Notes under the pieces: model-generated
The model's input: the letters and a program-made list of their open reading frames with translations, nothing else
Database searches by the model: none
What the model was told of the DNA's origin: nothing
In this document: positions 14,813-19,025 of the stretch, one piece after another
Layout of the letters: the number at the start of each line of letters is the position of its first letter
How positions within the stretch are numbered: the stretch's first letter is position 1
DNA from: Pseudomonadota bacterium
Lineage (GTDB): Bacteria > Pseudomonadota > Alphaproteobacteria > Reyranellales > Reyranellaceae
DNA: 19,025 nucleotides
NCBI GenBank assembly: GCA_023436825.1
Contig: JAEZHS010000007.1
Location: 1-19,025, forward strand
Direction: 5' to 3'
Made by a program: the position numbers and the translations under genes

Positions 14813-16474
14813 TTATTGGAGTGGCTCTTCTCGCGGAGAGCCATTTGCGTGGCTGTCCGACGACGGCTGTGCCGCTGCGGCTGCGCTGTCGCGCGCCCGG
14901 TCGATTTCCGCGACGCGTGCCTTGAAACGCGTGAGGTCCTGGCCGCTGAGTCGGGACCTGAGTGCCGTGCGCGCCATGCTGAGCGGATCGACCGGCCGGC
15001 CGTTGCGATGCAACTCGAAGTGCAGATGCGGGCCTGTCGAGAGCCCGCTGCTGCCGACATAACCGATCACCTGGCCCTGTTTCACGCGCGCGCTGCGCCG
15101 TACGCCCGGTGCGATGCGCGACAGGTGGGCGTAGCCCGTTGCCAGGCCATCCGAATGGCTGATCTTGATCCACCGGCCGTAGCCGCCGTTGGGGCCGGCC
15201 TCGACGACGCGGCCAGCGCCGGCGGCGAGGATCGGCGTGCCGGGCGGTGCCGCGAAGTCGATGCCGGCATGCAGGCGGGTGAACCTCAGCACCGGATGAT
15301 GGCGCATGCCGAAGCGCGATGAGATGCGGCTCATGTTGAGCGGCGTGCGCAGCAGCGCCTTGACCACGCTCTCGCCTTCCTTGTTGTAGAAGAACTCCTC
15401 GCCATCGTGCGGCTTGAAGCGATAGATGCTGAAACTCTGCTCGCCGCCGCCGGTGGTCAGTTCGGCCCACAGCACGCGTCCGGCGTCGACCGGCCACCCG
15501 TCGCTGGTCCAGGCCTGCTCGATCAGCACGTCGAAGCGGTCGCCGACCTTGATGTCGTGCTGGAAGTTCACGTCCCAGGAGAAGGCGCGCAGCATCTCCA
15601 CCAGCGCCGGCCGCGGCACGCCGGCCGCCTCGGCGCTCACGATCACCGAGCCGTCGACCGTCCCTGTGGCGCGCTGCAGCCTGGGCACGGTCTCGAAGAT
15701 CTCTTCCTCGGCTTTGAAATCGCCATTGTCGTCGCGCTCGAGCGTGATCTCGCGCCTGGGCTCGGGCCGGATCCTGAGAGCGACCAGGAGTGGTTTGCCT
15801 TCTTCGCCCTCGGTCGGTCCCAGCGTCACGTTGATTTCCTGGCCGACCGGCAAACGGTTCAGGCGCACGCGCGCCTTGAGGGCCGCGATGGCGTTGCCGA
15901 CATCCTTGGTGGCGATGCCCAACCCATGCAGCGTGCCCGCGACCGTGCCGCCCTTCTCCAGCCGTGCGGAGGTCTCGACCGCGGAAGGAGCGGGTGTCGT
16001 CGCGGGTGGCTGCGAAGCCATGGCGACACCGGGGGCGGCGGCGGGCGGCGTGTCCTGCGCCGCCGCCTCCGGCTCGAGATCCGATGCGCCGCCAGATGGA
16101 GCCGTCTCCGGTCCGGCTGCGGTGTCGACGTCGGGCGGCGCTGCTTCCTGCGACGATGCCTCCTGCTGCGCCGGCTCGGCCGGTTCGGGCAGCGGTGTCG
16201 CCGATTCGGAATCCACGTTTGGAGCTTCGGCGATCTGCGGCGGTGCGCCGGAGGTCTCGGCAGACGCTGACGGCGGCAACGGTTCGCGTGGCGCCAGCCA
16301 GACCATCACTGCCACGAGCGCAAGCCCGCCCAGCAGCACGCCGATGGTGCGCCACGTGTCTCGCGCGACCACGTGCCGGCGTGGCCGCGGTGAAGTTGGA
16401 TATTTCGAGGAAGAGGGGCGAGGAGAAGATGAAGAGTTCACAATGCGTCGCGGCACGGGGCCTTCATCGAGCAT
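14813..16474 (-). CDS. Membrane-anchored M23 peptidase (LytM-type endopeptidase)
   Basis: This is a 553-residue zinc metallopeptidase expected to cut peptide cross-links of peptidoglycan in the periplasm. A Ser/Pro/Arg-rich cytoplasmic head (1-40) precedes one membrane helix (about 43-60), then a long Pro/Ala/Glu-rich linker (about 63-170), a beta-rich pre-peptidase region (GLGIATKDVGNAI and on) and the M23 domain (about 385-510). Zinc and catalytic residues are all present: HAGID (His402, Asp406) and HLHFE (His483, His485). GYAHLS and GYVGSSGLSTGPHLHFEL are typical LytM strings. An active enzyme is therefore likely, unlike degenerate EnvC-type activators. ATG 16474 has a modest AAGGA nine bases upstream. 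It lies downstream of, and in the same direction as, the nuclease-fold gene, 175 bases apart. Assignment is firm. Confidence 0.92.
   Translation of the reverse strand: MLDEGPVPRRIVNSSSSPRPSSSKYPTSPRPRRHVVARDTWRTIGVLLGGLALVAVMVWLAPREPLPPSASAETSGAPPQIAEAPNVDSESATPLPEPAEPAQQEASSQEAAPPDVDTAAGPETAPSGGASDLEPEAAAQDTPPAAAPGVAMASQPPATTPAPSAVETSARLEKGGTVAGTLHGLGIATKDVGNAIAALKARVRLNRLPVGQEINVTLGPTEGEEGKPLLVALRIRPEPRREITLERDDNGDFKAEEEIFETVPRLQRATGTVDGSVIVSAEAAGVPRPALVEMLRAFSWDVNFQHDIKVGDRFDVLIEQAWTSDGWPVDAGRVLWAELTTGGGEQSFSIYRFKPHDGEEFFYNKEGESVVKALLRTPLNMSRISSRFGMRHHPVLRFTRLHAGIDFAAPPGTPILAAGAGRVVEAGPNGGYGRWIKISHSDGLATGYAHLSRIAPGVRRSARVKQGQVIGYVGSSGLSTGPHLHFELHRNGRPVDPLSMARTALRSRLSGQDLTRFKARVAEIDRARDSAAAAAQPSSDSHANGSPREEPLQ
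14822..14846 (+). terminator. Weak terminator-like hairpin after the small secreted protein gene
   Basis: TGGCTCT (14822-14828) pairs with AGAGCCA (14837-14843) around an 8-base loop, followed by TTT. It lies in the 3' end of the convergent M23 gene and could end the plus-strand transcript from 14440. Confidence 0.25.
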
Positions 16475-16649
16475 CTCGTGGTCCTTGAGGGGTCAGAGGG
16501 CGGGGCGTCGGTCGTCTTGGTTTTTTTATCGTCGAAGAGCCGCAGTATCTGCGGTCGGCGATTTTTCGCGGCGGAGATTTGGCCAGGAACTTGGCAGCAA
16601 TGTGATCGCGTGACGGCTGAGAGAAAATGCCGGAGGATAACTGGCGACG

Positions 16650-17102
16650 TCAGTCCCGGGCGCTCCGCCACTGCCACGGCGCGATGCATTTGTGGCCGTG
16701 CACGCCGCGCCGCGCCGCTGTCGCAGCATCCTCCTGCGTGATGTAGCGCGCGGAGTACGGAACGAAGGCGAGAGCGTAGCCGCCGGTGACCATCGCCGCC
16801 CCGAGGTCGATGCCGTCGGCCCGGCAGATCGCCGTGATCTCGTGGTCGACCTCGCCCATCCGCGTCGTGCACGCGACTTCCTTCGTGCCGATCAGGTCGG
16901 AGAGATAGTCCCGTGCCGCACGGCCTGCGGGCCAGCCGTCGGCACAGACCTGTGCGAGCTCCGGCGCGTCGATGCCGTGCAATCGGAAGGTCGTGCCCTT
17001 TAGCTCGATGGTGTCGCCGTCGATGACGACTTGAGCGATGGCGTATTCACTGAAGACAAAGGCGATGGTGGCAATACCGAGTGAGATCGCCTTCCTGATC
17101 AT
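16650..17102 (-). CDS. Secreted thermonuclease-fold (SNase) protein with altered active site
   Basis: This is a 150-residue protein with a signal peptide (MIRKAISLGIATIAFVFSEYAIAQ), so it acts outside the cytoplasm. ATG 17102 is fixed by a strong ribosome binding site (AAAGGAGGG) upstream. The staphylococcal-nuclease fold is shown by DGDT (28-31), RLHGIDAPE (40-48; Arg40, Asp45, Glu48 match Arg35, Asp40, Glu43 of the type enzyme) and the C-terminal half GGYALAFVPYSARYITQEDAATAARRGVHG. The third conserved motif, normally DxYGR with the catalytic Arg87, reads DHEITAIC (86-93) here, so that Arg appears to be missing. It may be a weak nuclease, a nucleic acid binder, or have another role. Five Cys-free N-terminal residues are not unusual; Cys53, 78, 93 and 139 could form disulfides. 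Confidence 0.88.
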   Translation of the reverse strand: MIRKAISLGIATIAFVFSEYAIAQVVIDGDTIELKGTTFRLHGIDAPELAQVCADGWPAGRAARDYLSDLIGTKEVACTTRMGEVDHEITAICRADGIDLGAAMVTGGYALAFVPYSARYITQEDAATAARRGVHGHKCIAPWQWRSARD

Positions 17103-17149
17103 CAATTCCCTCCTTTCGCGCCGAGCCTGACGCTTCACTACCCTGTGAT

Positions 17150-17173
17150 CCTCCGCGAGGCATCCGCCGGAGG
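17150..17173 (+). promoter_or_regulatory. Hairpin upstream of the cyclase gene pairing CCTCCG with CGGAGG
   Basis: CCTCCG (17150-17155) pairs with CGGAGG (17168-17173) around a 12-base loop. The right arm is a good Shine-Dalgarno match, but its end is about 20 bases from the cyclase ATG at 17194, and an abutting ATG at 17175 opens only a three-codon reading frame (M-L-Q, stop). Possible leader structure; a function is inference. Confidence 0.25.
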
Positions 17174-17193
17174 GATGCTACAGTAACATCCTC

Positions 17194-18960
17194 ATGCCCC
17201 GTGCGACCTGGACATGGACTTTCGACCTGCCGCCCAGCGAGCTGTGGCCGGTGCTGGCCGACACCAACCGCTTCAACGAGGCGATGGGGCTTCCACCTTA
17301 TGTACTGGAAGAGACGCCGCAACCCAACGGTACCGTGCTGCGCCGCGGCAAGGGCAAGGCTGCAGGCTTCGCGCTGGAATGGCAGGAGAAGCCCTACGAG
17401 TGGATCGAGGGCCGGCATTTCCGCCAGGCCCGCGAATTCACCAAGGGGCCGTTCCGTCGCTTCGGTCCGATCTTCGACCTCGAGCCCGATGGCCGCGGCG
17501 GCAGCCAGGTGAGCTACGCGCTGGAGTACGAGCCGCTGACATTGACCGGCCGACTGTTCGGCGCGCGCCTCGCCAGGCAGGCAGGCGGCGTGGTCGAGAA
17601 GCGCATCCTCGAAGCCGTCGCCTTCGCCAAGGGTGAGCGCACAACATGGTTCGACATCGCACCGCCCGAGTTGCCCGAGGGCGCGCGTGAACGCGCCGCG
17701 GCGCTGGCGGCCGAGGTCGACCGCAGCCCCTACGGCAACGGCCTCGGCGCCAGGCTCGCCGACTTCGTGCTGAGCGGCATGGCGACGGATCTCGCCCATC
17801 TGAAACCCAAGAAGCTGGCGCTTGATCTGAAGGTGCCGCAGCGCGCCGCCATCGAAGCATGCCTTGCCGCCACGCGCGCGGGCCTGCTCACCATGAAGTG
17901 GGACCTCTTGTGCACCAACTGCCGCGGCGCCAAGCTCACGGTGTCGGCGCTCTCCGAGCTGCCGCGCGGTGCGCACTGCCCGTCGTGCAACATCGACTAC
18001 GACCGCGATTTCGAGAAGAACGTCGAGCTCTCCTTCGCGCCTGCGCCGTCGGTGCGGCCGCTGGGCGTCGGCGGCTTCTGCCTGTCGGGCCCGATGGCCA
18101 CGCCGCATGTCGCCGTCCAGGTCCTGCTGGCGCCGGGCGAGAAGCGCCGCGTGACGGTCGACTTGCCGGCCGGCTCCTATCGCCTGCGCACCCTGCATCC
18201 CGGCGCGTTCGTAGACGTCGAGCATCGAGGGAGTGCTTTCCCGGGTGTGCGCGCCACCGACAAGGGCGTCGAGGCGCTATCGCCCGGCCAAGCCGGCACG
18301 ATCGCCTTCGTGAACGACGCCGCCTTCGAGCTGGCCGCGCTGATCGAAGACCGTACCTGGACGCGCGAGGCGCTGACTGCGCCCGAGGTGATCTCGCTGC
18401 AGGCCTTTCGCGATCTCTTTGCCGAAGCGACCTTGCGGCCGGGCGACGAGGCCGGCGTCAGCCAGGTGGCGCTGCTCTTCACCGACCTGCAGGGCTCGAC
18501 GGCGCTCTACGAGCGAGTCGGCGACGCTGTCGCCTTCAACATGGTGCGCGAGCATTTCGCGCTGCTCGCCTCGATCGTGCGCGACCATGACGGCGCGGTG
18601 GTCAAGACCGTCGGCGATGCCGTCATGGCCTCGTTCGGCGATCCCGCGCACGCGGTGAAGGCGGCCTTGGCGATGCAGGCCCGCATCGTCGACCATGGCC
18701 TCGTGTTGAAGCTCGGCATCCACGCCGGACCCAGCGTCGTCGTGACCCTGAACGACCGCCTCGACTATTTCGGCTCGACCGTGAACATGGCGGCTCGCCT
18801 GCAGGGCCAGAGCGCAGGCGGCGACATTGTGCTGAGCCGCAGCGTCGCCGACGATCCCGCCGTGCAGCCGCTGCTCGCCGGATTGTCGCCGCGCGAGGAA
18901 AGCGTGATGTTGAAAGGCTTCGCCGATCCGATCAGCTTCGTCCGACTTACGCCCTCATGA
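17194..18960 (+). CDS. Class III adenylate/guanylate cyclase with SRPBCC-like and zinc-ribbon regions
   Basis: This is a 588-residue cytoplasmic protein predicted to make cyclic nucleotide from ATP (or GTP). Residues 1-150 resemble the SRPBCC ligand-binding fold (FDLPPSELWPVLADTNRFNEAMGL, then EGRHFRQAREF and SYALEYEPL). Four cysteines at 240, 243, 262 and 265 (CTNC, CPSC) form a zinc-ribbon-like pair; the surrounding region matches the DUF5939-type module found before cyclase domains. The cyclase domain (about 425-588) has all expected residues: metal-binding Asp431 (FTDLQGST) and Asp475 (KTVGDAV), base-selecting Lys471 and Asp524 (RLDYFGST), which favours ATP, and transition-state Asn531 and Arg535 (VNMAARL). 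It is therefore likely active, controlled by a ligand at its N-terminus. ATG 17194 has no well-spaced ribosome binding site. Divergent from the nuclease gene across 91 bases. Confidence 0.92.
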   Translation: MPRATWTWTFDLPPSELWPVLADTNRFNEAMGLPPYVLEETPQPNGTVLRRGKGKAAGFALEWQEKPYEWIEGRHFRQAREFTKGPFRRFGPIFDLEPDGRGGSQVSYALEYEPLTLTGRLFGARLARQAGGVVEKRILEAVAFAKGERTTWFDIAPPELPEGARERAAALAAEVDRSPYGNGLGARLADFVLSGMATDLAHLKPKKLALDLKVPQRAAIEACLAATRAGLLTMKWDLLCTNCRGAKLTVSALSELPRGAHCPSCNIDYDRDFEKNVELSFAPAPSVRPLGVGGFCLSGPMATPHVAVQVLLAPGEKRRVTVDLPAGSYRLRTLHPGAFVDVEHRGSAFPGVRATDKGVEALSPGQAGTIAFVNDAAFELAALIEDRTWTREALTAPEVISLQAFRDLFAEATLRPGDEAGVSQVALLFTDLQGSTALYERVGDAVAFNMVREHFALLASIVRDHDGAVVKTVGDAVMASFGDPAHAVKAALAMQARIVDHGLVLKLGIHAGPSVVVTLNDRLDYFGSTVNMAARLQGQSAGGDIVLSRSVADDPAVQPLLAGLSPREESVMLKGFADPISFVRLTPS

Positions 18961-19025
18961 TCTCCTCCCCCGTCATACCAGGGCTATCGCATGTGACTGC
19001 AAAACCCCGTCATCCCGACCGGAGC
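18961..19025. other. Short non-coding tail at window edge
   Basis: No gene is visible. The last bases, CGTCATCCCGACCGGAGC, resemble the edge of a dispersed intergenic repeat common in alphaproteobacteria, but the window ends before a partner arm can be seen. Confidence 0.25.

Noticed and set aside
14673..16355. 560-codon minus-strand open frame in another frame of the M23 gene
   Set aside because: The M23 frame has the full set of zinc and catalytic residues; this one is Arg/Ala/Gly-rich noise.
16520..16570. Short inverted repeat CCGCAG-TAT-CTGCGG with nearby T runs upstream of the M23 gene
   Set aside because: The T run does not follow the stem closely and no plus-strand gene ends here, so a terminator call is not supported.
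17175..17186. Three-codon leader frame (M-L-Q, stop) before the cyclase
   Set aside because: Its ATG abuts the GGAGGG with no spacing, so initiation is unlikely; kept only as part of the leader hairpin note.
17047..18225. 392-codon minus-strand open frame across the cyclase
   Set aside because: Antisense of a gene with a complete cyclase active site; no recognisable domain.

Overview
The window is about 19 kb of GC-rich DNA (roughly 65% GC by eye) from a bacterial chromosome. The gene families point to an alphaproteobacterium: a TctC/Bug-type solute-binding protein, a Baeyer-Villiger monooxygenase with a RidA protein and a BT1-like MFS carrier, a class III cyclase with an SRPBCC domain, and an intergenic palindromic element with CTAGAGC ends. 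A relative of Reyranella, Rhodospirillales or Bradyrhizobium would fit, but genus is not settled by the sequence. There are no rRNA or tRNA genes, transposases, phage genes or CRISPR arrays.

Left part (1-4017, + strand): an alpha/beta hydrolase whose 5' end looks broken or frameshifted; a signal-peptide membrane protein with a fibronectin type III domain between two copies of a two-helix membrane unit; a Bug-family periplasmic binding protein; and a small membrane protein with a clear sigma-70-type promoter.

Middle (4131-10691, + strand): a probable operon of five poorly known genes. In order they are a protein with two copies of one beta-rich domain, a 966-residue protein with sialidase-type Asp boxes and a helical tail, a protein with a helix-hairpin-helix-like segment followed by a transglutaminase-like Cys-His-Asp fold, a 239-residue protein of unknown function, and a membrane-anchored small beta-rich protein. 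This is the best candidate for an undescribed system, because the partners are unusual together and most lack export signals.

Right part: a 128-bp palindromic element (10772-10899) separates that run from a minus-strand operon transcribed as monooxygenase, RidA, MFS transporter (14229 down to 10896). The grouping resembles a small catabolic unit in which an oxygenase makes a reactive product, RidA detoxifies it and the carrier moves the substrate. An AT-rich divergent promoter region follows, then a small secreted Cys-containing protein (+), a membrane-anchored M23 peptidoglycan endopeptidase (-), a secreted nuclease-fold protein lacking the usual third catalytic motif (-), and a three-part adenylate/guanylate cyclase (+). 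The last 65 bases hold no gene.
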